Shown here in pieces: positions 44,111 through 52,797 of a stretch of 64,000 nucleotides of DNA. The notes under the pieces are model-generated. The model was not told the DNA's origin. It searched no databases and saw only the letters and a list, made by a program, of their open reading frames with translations. Within the stretch, counting starts at the first letter, position 1; each line of letters begins with the position of its first letter. The translations under genes were made by a program, and so were the position numbers. Origin of the DNA: Croceimicrobium sp963974215 (GTDB taxonomy: Bacteria > Bacteroidota > Bacteroidia > Flavobacteriales > Schleiferiaceae); assembly GCA_963974215.1 (NCBI GenBank), contig CAXBBL010000013.1, positions 27,375 through 91,374 of the forward strand. Reading direction: 5' to 3'.

Positions 44111-44427
44111 TCGATAAAACACAATACAAAGAAGTTGCATCATCAAAGAACCCTCTTTATTAAACCAGGTGATTTGCTGTAAGCACAGGTTAAAATGAAC
44201 TGCTTGCTTGAGCAGATAGCCGAATTCTACTGAAGATTATTAAATACCTGTTAAGCAGAGAATAGAGGGAGATATTAAAGAAAAGGTTTAGTCATTTTTT
44301 TTAGAAATTGTAATCAGATGCTTTTTTAGAAACTGGAAGGACCGATTTTATTCCAAATTAATCTAAGCTTAATATGACCAATAGCCTATTATTAACTAAG
44401 TTTGCAACTTAAATAAATTAGCAGTTC
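44111..44427. other. Intergenic spacer between cysC and cysD
   Basis: 317 bases, AT-rich, with a candidate promoter at its end (44397). No gene, terminator or riboswitch recognised. Confidence 0.6.
44397..44404 (+). promoter_or_regulatory. Candidate promoter -7 element of cysDN
   Basis: TAAGTTTG fits TAnnTTTG, 23 bases before the cysD ATG. The -33 partner is weak (TATG at 20-base spacing). Confidence 0.45.
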
Positions 44428-45330
44428 ATGCGGTATACTTTAACCCATTTAAAAGAGCTCGAGGCAGAGGCGATCTACGTTATACGTGAGGTTTATGCTC
44501 AGTTCGAAAACCCCGCTATTCTTTTTAGCGGTGGAAAGGATTCAATAGTATTAACCCATTTAGCGAAGAAGGCTTTTGCTCCAGGCAAGATTCCTTTTCC
44601 TCTAGTACATATCGATACCGGTCATAATTTCCCCGAAACGATGGCTTTCCGCGATCAGTTGGTTAAGGATTTGGGCGTACGTTTAATCGTTGGTTCGGTA
44701 CAAACTTCTATTGATCAAGGGGCGGCCAAAGAAGAAACAGGTAAGAATGCTTCGCGTAATGCCTTGCAAACGGTAACGCTTTTAGATGCGATCGAGTCGA
44801 ATAAGATTGATGCCGCCATGGGTGGTGCGCGTCGCGATGAGGAGAAAGCCCGAGCCAAAGAGCGTTTTTTCTCACACCGTGATGATTTTGGTCAATGGGA
44901 TCCTAAAAATCAACGTCCCGAATTATGGAATCTCTTTAATGGGAAGAAGAATATGGGTGAGCATTTCCGTGTTTTCCCAATTAGTAACTGGACGGAAATG
45001 GATGTTTGGCAATATATTTTTGCCGAAAATATCGCGATCCCATCCTTGTACATCGCTCACATGCGTGATGTGGTATGGCGCAATAATACTTGGTTGCCCA
45101 TGTCGGAGTATATCACTTTAGAAGCCCATGAAAAGGTGGAAAACAAGTTGGTGCGTTTTAGAACATTAGGCGATATTACCATTACAGGTGGTATTGAGTC
45201 GGATGCCGATACGGTAGAGAAAATTATTCAAGAAGTTGCTTCTGCCCGCCAGACGGAGCGCGGCAATAGATCGGATGATAAGCGCGGTGAAACTGCCATG
45301 GAAGACCGTAAGAAACAAGGCTATTTTTAA
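44428..45330 (+). CDS. cysD: Sulfate adenylyltransferase subunit 2
   Basis: Catalytic subunit of ATP sulfurylase, making APS from sulfate and ATP. 300 residues: the PP-loop SGGKDS (34-39), HIDTGHNFPETMAFRDQL, GGARRDEEKARAKERFFS, and the C-terminal RSDDKRGETAMEDRKKQGYF are canonical. Forms a complex with CysN, encoded 18 bases downstream. Confidence 0.97.
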   Translation: MRYTLTHLKELEAEAIYVIREVYAQFENPAILFSGGKDSIVLTHLAKKAFAPGKIPFPLVHIDTGHNFPETMAFRDQLVKDLGVRLIVGSVQTSIDQGAAKEETGKNASRNALQTVTLLDAIESNKIDAAMGGARRDEEKARAKERFFSHRDDFGQWDPKNQRPELWNLFNGKKNMGEHFRVFPISNWTEMDVWQYIFAENIAIPSLYIAHMRDVVWRNNTWLPMSEYITLEAHEKVENKLVRFRTLGDITITGGIESDADTVEKIIQEVASARQTERGNRSDDKRGETAMEDRKKQGYF

Positions 45331-45348
45331 TCAAGCAAGCAAAGAAAC

Positions 45349-46617
45349 ATGAGCGAAACTTCCTATTTAAATATGCAACTTTTACGTTTCACCACAGCGG
45401 GAAGCGTAGATGACGGAAAGAGCACCCTTATCGGGAGATTATTATACGATTCGAAGTCTATCTTCGAAGATCAATTAGAATCGGTACAGTCGAGCAGTAA
45501 TAAGCGTGGTTTAGATCACGTTGATTTAGCGCTTTTGACCGATGGTTTGAAAGACGAGCGTGAGCAAGGTATTACTATTGATGTGGCTTATCGTTATTTT
45601 GCTACACCCAAGCGTAAATTTATTATTGCCGATACGCCCGGTCACATTCAGTATACTCGTAATATGGTAACTGGTGCTTCTACAGCAAATATGGCTTTGA
45701 TATTAGTGGATGCCCGTCACGGTGTGGTGGAGCAAACTTGTCGCCACTCTTTTATTGCTTCTTTACTGCAAATTCCACACTTACTTGTTTGTGTAAATAA
45801 GATGGATTTAGTGGATCACAGTGAAGAGCGTTTTAATGAAATCGTAAAGCAGTATAAAGATTTCGCTGCGAAGTTAGAGGTGCCCGATATCCGTTTTGTG
45901 CCAATCTCGGCTTTGAACGGTGATAATGTAGTAAACCGTAGTGAGAATATGCCTTGGTATGATGGCGAGACCATGCTTCATACTTTGGAAACGATTCATA
46001 TCGCCAGCGATCAAGACCATATTAATGGGCGTTTTCCGGTACAAACAGTAGTTCGTCCGAAAAGCGATGAATTCCACGATTACCGAGGCTATGCGGGTCG
46101 TGTAGCGGGTGGAGTTTTTAAGCCAGGTAATGAGGTAATGGTTTTACCCGCAGGCTTTACCACCAAAATTAAAACGATTGAACTTTTAGGAGAAGAGTTA
46201 ACCGAAGCATTTTCTCCCATGTCTGTTACCATGACTTTAGAAGATGATATTGATATTTCACGTGGTGATATGATTGTTCGTCCAAATAATCAGCCCAAAG
46301 CTTTACAGGATATTGACGTTATGTTATGTTGGTTGAACAATACGCCGGCTCGCCCGAACGCGAAGTATACCATTCGTCACACTACCAACGAAGCGCGTTG
46401 TATGATAAAGGAAATCATTTATAAGGTGGATATCAACACTTTGCATCGCATTGAGGATGATAAATCCATTGGAATGAATGACATTTTACGCGTCACTTTG
46501 CGTACTACCCGTCCACTTTTTGTAGATGATTATAATGATAATCGCAATACGGGATCGATCATTTTAATTGACGAAGCGACGAATGAAACGGTTGCTGCGG
46601 GAATGGTAAGAGGATAG
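45349..46617 (+). CDS. cysN: Sulfate adenylyltransferase subunit 1 (GTPase)
   Basis: EF-Tu-like GTPase that drives APS synthesis. 422 residues: P-loop GSVDDGKST (18-26), switch II DTPGH (95-99), NKMD (150-153). Shorter than E. coli CysN, as usual in Bacteroidota, and not fused to CysC, which is separate at 43511. Confidence 0.96.
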   Translation: MSETSYLNMQLLRFTTAGSVDDGKSTLIGRLLYDSKSIFEDQLESVQSSSNKRGLDHVDLALLTDGLKDEREQGITIDVAYRYFATPKRKFIIADTPGHIQYTRNMVTGASTANMALILVDARHGVVEQTCRHSFIASLLQIPHLLVCVNKMDLVDHSEERFNEIVKQYKDFAAKLEVPDIRFVPISALNGDNVVNRSENMPWYDGETMLHTLETIHIASDQDHINGRFPVQTVVRPKSDEFHDYRGYAGRVAGGVFKPGNEVMVLPAGFTTKIKTIELLGEELTEAFSPMSVTMTLEDDIDISRGDMIVRPNNQPKALQDIDVMLCWLNNTPARPNAKYTIRHTTNEARCMIKEIIYKVDINTLHRIEDDKSIGMNDILRVTLRTTRPLFVDDYNDNRNTGSIILIDEATNETVAAGMVRG

Positions 46618-46662
46618 TATTAGTATTAAGTAGTTAGTAGGGGAACCACTAGGGTAATAGGG

Positions 46663-46690
46663 AAGCCTCCGGAAGGGGGCTTTTTTTTTT
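46663..46690 (+). terminator. Terminator after cysN
   Basis: AAGCCTCC-GGAA-GGGGGCTT and a ten-T tail, identical in its stem-loop to the terminator at 34157. Confidence 0.9.
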
Positions 46691-46889
46691 GGAGTATTGA
46701 GATGGATTGTAATTCGGTTGGAAAAGGAGGATCGAGGAGAAGGAAATTCGGTTGTGATTCGATTGTAATTCGGTGGGCAAGGAAAAGGATTGTTTTAAGA
46801 GTATTTAGAATTAAGAAGCTTGTAATTAGGAGGCATTTCGTTAGGGTGGATCTTTTCGGTTTTTAAGGATTGAGGTGCTGAAACGAGTT

Positions 46890-47860
46890 AGCCATGACAT
46901 CTATTTTTTGATGGTGTTTTTACCCTACTTCTCGATACAATAAAACTTCTCAAGATTTCTTTGCCTTTCTTTTTCGCTTGATCGCAAAAGAAACAAAAAA
47001 ATCAAGGCTGCAATTCCTCACTTTAAAAATATTTCCCTTTGCTAAGCTCGGTGGGCGAGTTCCCGTTGGTCACTTCCCAACTCACTAAAGCAAAGGCTTT
47101 TATTTTGAAGGCTCGTAATTGAGGCCGGAAAACCTACTCATAACAATTACGTTAAGGTGAAAATTGGAATTCTTTAAACTTTTCCTTGGCTAAATGTCAT
47201 TAAATCTTTATCGTTTTAAAACCTAAAACTCTTCTCTACCCATGACATCTTTTTTAATGCATTGATTTTCAATTGGTATCTCGCGATAAAGTAAGCATTC
47301 TCAAGATACTCTAGACTCCTTTTTAAGATACGAACGCTCGTCCTCTTTCAGAGGAGTTCGTGAGCTCGTCATTTCCCTCATCGGTTGATCAAAAAAGAAG
47401 GAACCGAACGAAGTGAGTTCAGCCATTCCATTAAAAAGAAAACAGGCATGGCTAAAAAAATCAAGGCTCCAATTCCTCACCTTAAAAATATTCCCCTTTG
47501 CCAAGCTCAGTGGGCCAGCTTACTGCGGCCTCCAGCCTCCGGTTACAAACGCCTTTTTTATTTTTTAAATGAGTTTGTGAGCTCGTCGCTATGCTCCTCG
47601 GTTTCTTCGGTCGCTTTGTTACAAACAGTTTTTTTATTTTTTAAAGGAGTTTGTGAGCTCGTCGCGTTGCTCCTAGGTTCCCAATTTGCTAGGGCAAAGA
47701 CTTTTATTTTGAAGCTTCGTAATTGAGGCCGGAAAACCTATTAATAATGATTTCGGTAGATTGACAATTGGAACTTTCTATGCTTTTGTTTCCTTTATGT
47801 CATTAAATCTTCTTGGTTTTACTCGCGGAAAACTCTTTTCTCAGCATGACGTTAGAGTGG
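46890..47860. repeat. Interspersed repeat family A, copies 7 and 8
   Basis: Cores at 47003-47019 and 47462-47478; 3' markers at 47113 and 47716. Copy 8 carries the 60-base insert found in copy 4 and an internally repeated unit (GTTACAAACnnnnTTTTTTATTTTTTAAA..GAGTTTGTGAGCTCGTCGC) at about 47541-47665. Confidence 0.78.
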
Positions 47861-48013
47861 GGTGCATCGGGCTTAGCGAAAACCTTATTAATAATCGTCA
47901 CCCTGGACTTGTTTCAGGGTCTTTTTCGATTTTGGGATGGTCAATCATTGAGATTGTATGGCAAAACGAAATAATCGATCTGGAAAACTGCGATTTGATT
48001 TTTTCTTAGTTTA

Positions 48014-48305
48014 CGAATCCCGAAGGGATGACATTATAATAGAAATACCGATTTCCAACTAGACCTAGAACCCCGAAGGTGGTGATACTTTAAATTAGAG
48101 GACGGAAGTAACGCATAGATCGCGGGGAGTGCGGCGGTGATTACGGCTAAAAGTAATATTGTTTTATTGTATCGCTAAGAATCCCGTAGGGATGATATAA
48201 TTGTAGAAATGCACCCGATAAACGCGAACCAGAGCCCTGTAGGGGCGACATGATTATTACCACAAAGAACGCGAAGAAGGCACGGACACGGAGGGATTTC
48301 GTTAG
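48014..48305. repeat. REP-like modules, including composite copy 2 (48173-48305)
   Basis: 48014-48090 has GAATCCCGAAGGGATGACA and ACCCCGAAGGTGGTGATA. 48173-48305 is a full second copy of the composite at 1066-1202: same modules, order and trailing CACGGAGGGATTTCGTTA. Confidence 0.75.
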
Positions 48306-48324
48306 GAATTACGGATGTTTCTTC

Positions 48325-48610
48325 GATGGGGCATTTGGTTGGAATTCAATTGTAATTCGGTGGGAAGAAGAGGATTTAGGAGAGGGTAATTCAGTTGTAA
48401 TTCGATGGGAAAAGGAGAATCGAGGAGAGGGAAATTTAGTTGTGATTCGCTAGATATATCGCCTCGCGATTTATCGCTGGGGGATTTGAGGAGGGGGTAA
48501 TTCGGTTGTGATTCGATGGGAATTCTGTTGTAATTCGGTTGGAAGAAGAAGATTGAGGAGAGGGTAATTCTATTGTAATTCGGTTGTAATTCGGTGGGAA
48601 AGGAAGAGGC
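48325..48610. repeat. Irregular AATTCGGTTGTAATTCGATGG tract
   Basis: Repeated units of TTGTAATTCGGTGGGAA, GAAGAGGATTTAGGAGAGGG and close variants, separated by a GATTTATCGCTGGGGGATT fragment. Same motif family at 46735-46790, 50755-50940, 53500-53560, 53870-53930, 54240-54270, 63350-63395 and 63735-63790. Confidence 0.7.
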
Positions 48611-48666
48611 CTAGAGGGTGATTAAATTTTTCATACTATTGAGTTATTAATCTTAAACGTTTTAAC

Positions 48667-50547
48667 ATGTCCAGATCTGCAAGGATGTTCGTTGGTGGTA
48701 GGAGGTTGCACAGATTAAATCAGCGTGGGTTTTCATTGGCTTTAGTGGGGAAAGGTTTCCTGGGGCTTGTTATTCTCTTCGGAACATCATTGCGGGGGCA
48801 AAACTTTAAAGAAGTTTTAACGAAGGCTTATTTCTGTGAGTCGGATAGTTGTGCTAATGCTTACTTTAAGGAAGCGCGGGAGATGTTTAGTGCGGAGGGC
48901 GATCAGGCTTGGTATGAATATTTTAAATTTTTTTATAATGTAAAGGTGGAGCGCTATGATAGCGCGGATTATTATTATGACTTATCGCAGCCAAAAATGC
49001 TGAGGCTGGAAAATTGGAAATTGTATTTTAATTCTCTGGATGCGAAGGTTAATACTTTAAAGGACCGGGCACTGCAAGATAAAGCGGTAGTGCTTTTAAC
49101 GGAGGGAGTCGATTTAGCAGTGGCAAGGGGTTTAGCCTATTATGAGGCTTTACTTCATATCAAGCTTAGCTATGGCTATCATGATCTTGGTCTTTACACG
49201 GAAGGAATAAAGCAGGGTGAAATGGCCAAGGCTTTACTGGATACAACAAAAATTTATAAGAAAGACTTATTAAGCGCGATAAATGCTATTGCGATAAATT
49301 ACGATGATGCGGACCAGCCCGATAGTGCGCTTTATTTTCATTATATGGTTTTAGGTATCGGTTTGGAGAATACAGATGATTGGTCTGCCAGCTCTACCCT
49401 CAATAATATGGGGAATACCTATTTAAAAATGAATCAATTAGATTCGGCTCAAAAGTATTTAGAGCAATCTTTGAGTTTGGCGAGAAAAGCGAATCGATCT
49501 AATACACTTTCAGCAGTTTATAATAATTTGGGGGAAATACATCTGCGTAAGCGCGAGTATGGACCGGCAAAAAGTGTATTAGACAGTGCTTTGTTTTATG
49601 CGGAGAATGATGTTTTAGCCCCTTTGGAAAAGAGGCGGGATGTGTATGGGAATCTCTATAAATACTATGAGCAGGTTGGTGACATGGCGGAAGCCTTTCG
49701 TTATCAGTCATTGTTTATTAGGTACCGCGATTCGATGCAAGATTTGGATCAGATTGAGGCGATAAAGGCATTGCAGTTGAAAAAAGCAACGGCCGTAAAA
49801 GATAAGGAGCTGGCGGAAGCAGAACTAAGAGTGCAAAAGCGCAATATTGGCATTCTTGCTATTTCATCGCTTCTCGCTTTAAGCCTCGCCTTTTTAAGGC
49901 AATTTTATTTAAAACGGCAGAAGGTTGCCCAAGATGGCCAATTGAAAATACAAGAGGAGCGCTTGCGTATTTCGCGCGATTTACACGATAATATCGGTGC
50001 GGAATTGAGTTATATCTCCTCTTTAATAGACCAGAAGACCTACGGTTTAGCCGACGAAAAGTTGAAAATGGAATACGAGCAATTAAGTAATTCGTCGCGC
50101 AGTGCGATGCGTCAGCTGCGAGAAACCATTTGGGCGATTCGACCGGGCGAAGTGCGGTTGGAAAACTTTGTCAATCGTTTGAAAGAGCTAGGTTATAAGT
50201 ACTCACAGGGGTTAAATCTGGAGGTTACCGTTGGATTTAAGGGTGAGAATTATTTACTAAAGCCCGCTCAGATTATTAATCTTTTCAGGATTTGTCAGGA
50301 AGCCTTAAACAATGCCTTAAAGCACAGTGGGGCATCCGTAATTAAGATTGAATTAAGTGCAGAGAAAGGTAAATTACAGATCGCGATATCTGATAATGGC
50401 AAAGGTTTTTCGGCGGAAGAAGTGCAGCGCGGATATGGCCTGAATAATATGGAGGAGCGGGTGAAAGAACTGGGGGGCGAGATGGTTTTGCGGTCGGTAA
50501 AAGGTGGTGGGACGGAGATTGAGATTTTGATTGTTAGTACTTGGTAG
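48667..50547 (+). CDS. TPR sensor histidine kinase (HisKA_3/NarX type)
   Basis: 626 residues. N-terminal signal/anchor (about 20-45), then TPR-like repeats (about 60-360: SSTLNNMGNTYLKMNQLDSA, LSAVYNNLGEIHLRKREYG), a coiled coil (about 365-390), a membrane helix (about 393-412), DHp box ISRDLHDNIGAELSYISSL with phosphoacceptor His440, and HATPase with NALKHSG (about 545) and DNGKGF (about 577). The short DHp and HATPase pattern is the LuxR-partner class. The cognate response regulator is likely 52798, on the same strand beyond two outer-membrane-type genes. Confidence 0.9.
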   Translation: MSRSARMFVGGRRLHRLNQRGFSLALVGKGFLGLVILFGTSLRGQNFKEVLTKAYFCESDSCANAYFKEAREMFSAEGDQAWYEYFKFFYNVKVERYDSADYYYDLSQPKMLRLENWKLYFNSLDAKVNTLKDRALQDKAVVLLTEGVDLAVARGLAYYEALLHIKLSYGYHDLGLYTEGIKQGEMAKALLDTTKIYKKDLLSAINAIAINYDDADQPDSALYFHYMVLGIGLENTDDWSASSTLNNMGNTYLKMNQLDSAQKYLEQSLSLARKANRSNTLSAVYNNLGEIHLRKREYGPAKSVLDSALFYAENDVLAPLEKRRDVYGNLYKYYEQVGDMAEAFRYQSLFIRYRDSMQDLDQIEAIKALQLKKATAVKDKELAEAELRVQKRNIGILAISSLLALSLAFLRQFYLKRQKVAQDGQLKIQEERLRISRDLHDNIGAELSYISSLIDQKTYGLADEKLKMEYEQLSNSSRSAMRQLRETIWAIRPGEVRLENFVNRLKELGYKYSQGLNLEVTVGFKGENYLLKPAQIINLFRICQEALNNALKHSGASVIKIELSAEKGKLQIAISDNGKGFSAEEVQRGYGLNNMEERVKELGGEMVLRSVKGGGTEIEILIVSTW

Positions 50548-50949
50548 TTAGTATTTAGGGTTTTCGTTAGGGATTATGGGTGTTTCTTCGAGGGGGAGAT
50601 TTGGTTGGAATTCTATAATGTGGTAGAGATGTGATTTATCGCGTGTAATAAAAAATTAGTTGGTTAAAATCGAGAAGTAGCACCTGACAGCGCTAGGATT
50701 ATTGGGTAGGTAATTGTGTTATCGAGATGTCGCGCCTACAGCGCTTGGAGGAATTCGTTGGTAATTCGGTGGGTATATAGCCCCGTGATTTATCGCTGGG
50801 GGATTTGTGGAGAGGGTAATTCAGTTGTAATTCGATGGGAATTCGGTGGGAAGAAGAGGATTGTGGGGAGGGGAATTCGGTTGTAATTAGTGGAAAGGAA
50901 GAAGATTGAGGAGAGGGAAATTCAATTGTAATTTTTGGTCGAATATGCC
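50548..50949. other. Intergenic, repeat fragments only
   Basis: Contains AATTCGGTGGG units and GATTTATCGCTGGGGG and TGTCGCGCC fragments also seen in other spacers. No gene. Confidence 0.7.
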
Positions 50950-51744
50950 TTAGTTTACCACAAATTTAAAACCGATATTGAAGTCGGTGCGCATTCCCTC
51001 ATTTGGGTTAGGGCCCTTGTTGATGAGGCGATTGTGATCTACTTCAAAGTAGATTCCCCATGGGGTGAGGAGTTCGGTGGTAAAGCCAAAAAACTGAGGG
51101 AGGGGGTAATTATCATCTTCAACCGCATCAGCGACGCTTACGGGGCGCCAATAGGCAAAACTATACTGCGATTTGAGGTTAATCACTAGAAATCTACTGG
51201 CATAGAGGCTTAGCATTAATGAGGGGCCAGCGGCAAAATAGTAACCTTGTGGTTCTTTGGTACTTAATCGGGCATCGGTTTCGGATTCGCGGGCATTCGC
51301 GAAATAGAAATAATCGTTGTGATGTGCGCCAGGACTAATGGTTATGTAATCGCCAGCAATGAGGTTGTAGGTATAGGTATGCCAACCGAGAGGTCCAGTG
51401 GTGAGGCCCGTGTTTTCTAGAGTAGTGTAGGCAGATTCAGTGTCGAGGATCATATCGGCTAACTGCTTAATAATGTCTGTATACATTTTTGCACGCAGGT
51501 CAAATTGCCAATGCCCTCTTTGGTAATCATGGTATTTGAAATTTAATTCCATGAAGTTCCCAGTGAGGTTATGATTTTCAGCACCGGGAACGGCATTATT
51601 TTGAGTGATACCGTGGCTGTAGGCCCAACCTATATAGTAATAGGCGCTGAAAGTATCGCCGAGATACTTGAAGGACTGCAGGTTTTGAGATTTTAGTCCA
51701 ATGCTACAGCAGATGAGTACTATTAGTAAAGAAAAGCGTCTCAT
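50950..51744 (-). CDS. Outer-membrane beta-barrel-like protein
   Basis: 264 residues. Signal peptide MRRFSLLIVLICCSIGLKSQ, then alternating aromatic strands typical of a barrel: FSAYYYIGWAYSHG, FMELNFKYHDYQRGHWQFDLR, INLKSQYSFAYWRP, and the C-terminal strand FNIGFKFVVN. The family is unrecognised. Start overlaps the preceding gene's stop by four bases, so the two are co-transcribed and probably work together. Confidence 0.72.
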   Translation of the reverse strand: MRRFSLLIVLICCSIGLKSQNLQSFKYLGDTFSAYYYIGWAYSHGITQNNAVPGAENHNLTGNFMELNFKYHDYQRGHWQFDLRAKMYTDIIKQLADMILDTESAYTTLENTGLTTGPLGWHTYTYNLIAGDYITISPGAHHNDYFYFANARESETDARLSTKEPQGYYFAAGPSLMLSLYASRFLVINLKSQYSFAYWRPVSVADAVEDDNYPLPQFFGFTTELLTPWGIYFEVDHNRLINKGPNPNEGMRTDFNIGFKFVVN

Positions 51745-52691
51745 TTGGTCATTTTCACCAAGGTAATACCGATGGTTGCTGCGCCGTAAAATCCAAGGTA
51801 GGGCCTAACACCTAGTTCACCTCTTACCGCTAGTCCGAATTTTTGTCCTGAAACAGAGCGTTGTTCTATCGCATAGGTTTGGTAGCCAAAGCGAAAGCCA
51901 ATGGGAGAGGTAGCGCGATTATCTTTTACCAATTGATTAATATCGGCATCACTGGGGTGTCGGAAGCTATTTACAGGAGCAATGATGGCATCGAGAAACC
52001 AATTACTAGCTTTAGTGGCGCTGGGTACCAAGCCGTAGTTGTTGGTTTTAATAATCAAGTTTGCGGTATAGCGAACGAGAATTCCTGCGTAGATGGAGGT
52101 GCTTCCGTAAGAGGCGAATTCGAATGGGTCGCTGGTAGCGGGGTCTTTGCCAAGCCCTTCACCAAGAGGGAAACCAGAGCTTCTAAACATCAGTCCACCT
52201 CTTAAACCGTATTGGGTACGTAAATGTCCGGGTATATCAACCGATTTAGTTTCACTGGTTGTTTTCTCGTAGGATTTATTGCCTTGTTTGTATCTCTCCG
52301 TAGCTATTACTTTATTGGAAAGTCCCACTGCGAAAGTTTTAGCCTTGGTCTTATCGGAGAAGAAATATAAGGCCCCAAGTTGCAATTCGGTGGTATTAGG
52401 GAAGTCTTCGCTTTTTTCTAATCTTCCTACATCAAAATAGCTACGATAGAAGACGTATTGTATTCCAACGGGAAGCTTGGGACTTTCCACGTGTCCCCAA
52501 ATACCAATGCCAAAATTAGTTCCAAAATCTTCTTTAGGCATGGTAACTTCCATTCCGAAGATGTCGAGATTAACGCTAAGCCAAGGACTTACCGAGGGAT
52601 CATCTTTAACAATGGTATAATTCACCTTTTCTTGGCTAAAAGCAAGAAAGGTGCTTAGGCAGAAGATTAAACTAAGGATAGATTTTTTCAT
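51741..52691 (-). CDS. Outer-membrane beta-barrel-like protein
   Basis: 316 residues. Signal peptide MKKSILSLIFCLSTFLAFSQ followed by beta-strand-rich sequence (FGIGIWGHVESPKLPVGIQY, ELQLGALYFFSDK, YAGILVRYTANLII, GFYGAATIGITLVKM). No recognised domain; likely a porin-like or structural surface protein. It is divergent from the response-regulator gene, with a palindrome in the shared intergenic region. Confidence 0.72.
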   Translation of the reverse strand: MKKSILSLIFCLSTFLAFSQEKVNYTIVKDDPSVSPWLSVNLDIFGMEVTMPKEDFGTNFGIGIWGHVESPKLPVGIQYVFYRSYFDVGRLEKSEDFPNTTELQLGALYFFSDKTKAKTFAVGLSNKVIATERYKQGNKSYEKTTSETKSVDIPGHLRTQYGLRGGLMFRSSGFPLGEGLGKDPATSDPFEFASYGSTSIYAGILVRYTANLIIKTNNYGLVPSATKASNWFLDAIIAPVNSFRHPSDADINQLVKDNRATSPIGFRFGYQTYAIEQRSVSGQKFGLAVRGELGVRPYLGFYGAATIGITLVKMTK

Positions 52692-52742
52692 GGTGTTGCT
52701 TATTAAAGTGCATTACAAAAGACTTGTTAGTTAGTCGTTTTT

Positions 52743-52766
52743 GAAATACGCATATATTCGTATTTC
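52743..52766. promoter_or_regulatory. Palindromic operator candidate between divergent genes
   Basis: GAAATACG-N8-CGTATTTC: perfect 8-base arms, central in the 106-base gap between the outer-membrane gene start (52691) and the response-regulator ATG (52798). LuxR/NarL-type regulators bind such inverted repeats as dimers. The link to 52798 is inference. Confidence 0.6.
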
Positions 52767-52785
52767 TGCTGCAGGTTGCGGCAAT

Positions 52786-52793
52786 TACCTTTG
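52786..52793 (+). promoter_or_regulatory. Candidate -7 element before the response regulator
   Basis: TACCTTTG fits TAnnTTTG but lies only four bases before the ATG, so the transcript would be leaderless; the -33 position reads TTTC. A weak call. Confidence 0.3.
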
Positions 52794-52797
52794 GTTT

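Larger units (their letters stand above)
46691..48666. other. Long repeat-filled intergenic region, no gene
   Basis: Two family-A repeats, two REP-like modules and AATTCGG tracts (separate entries) account for most of it. Open frames at 47385-47726, 47761-48009 and 48250-48453 coincide with repeats and have no start context or homology I recognise. At 47900-47925 a CACCCTGGACTTGTTTCAGG segment resembles a very widespread bacterial palindromic repeat. Confidence 0.8.

Noticed and set aside
44111..44427. SAM- or sulfur-type riboswitch upstream of cysD
   Set aside because: No SAM-I/II core motifs visible; only a promoter-like box near the end.
47385..48453. Small frames in the 46.7-48.6 kb spacer
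   Set aside because: Overlap repeats and REP-like modules; no protein family recognised and no start context.
52741..52797. N-terminal extension of the response regulator from TTG 52741
   Set aside because: It would place coding sequence across the palindrome and adds a tail not seen before receiver domains; ATG 52798 starts the standard MIRIAIAED.
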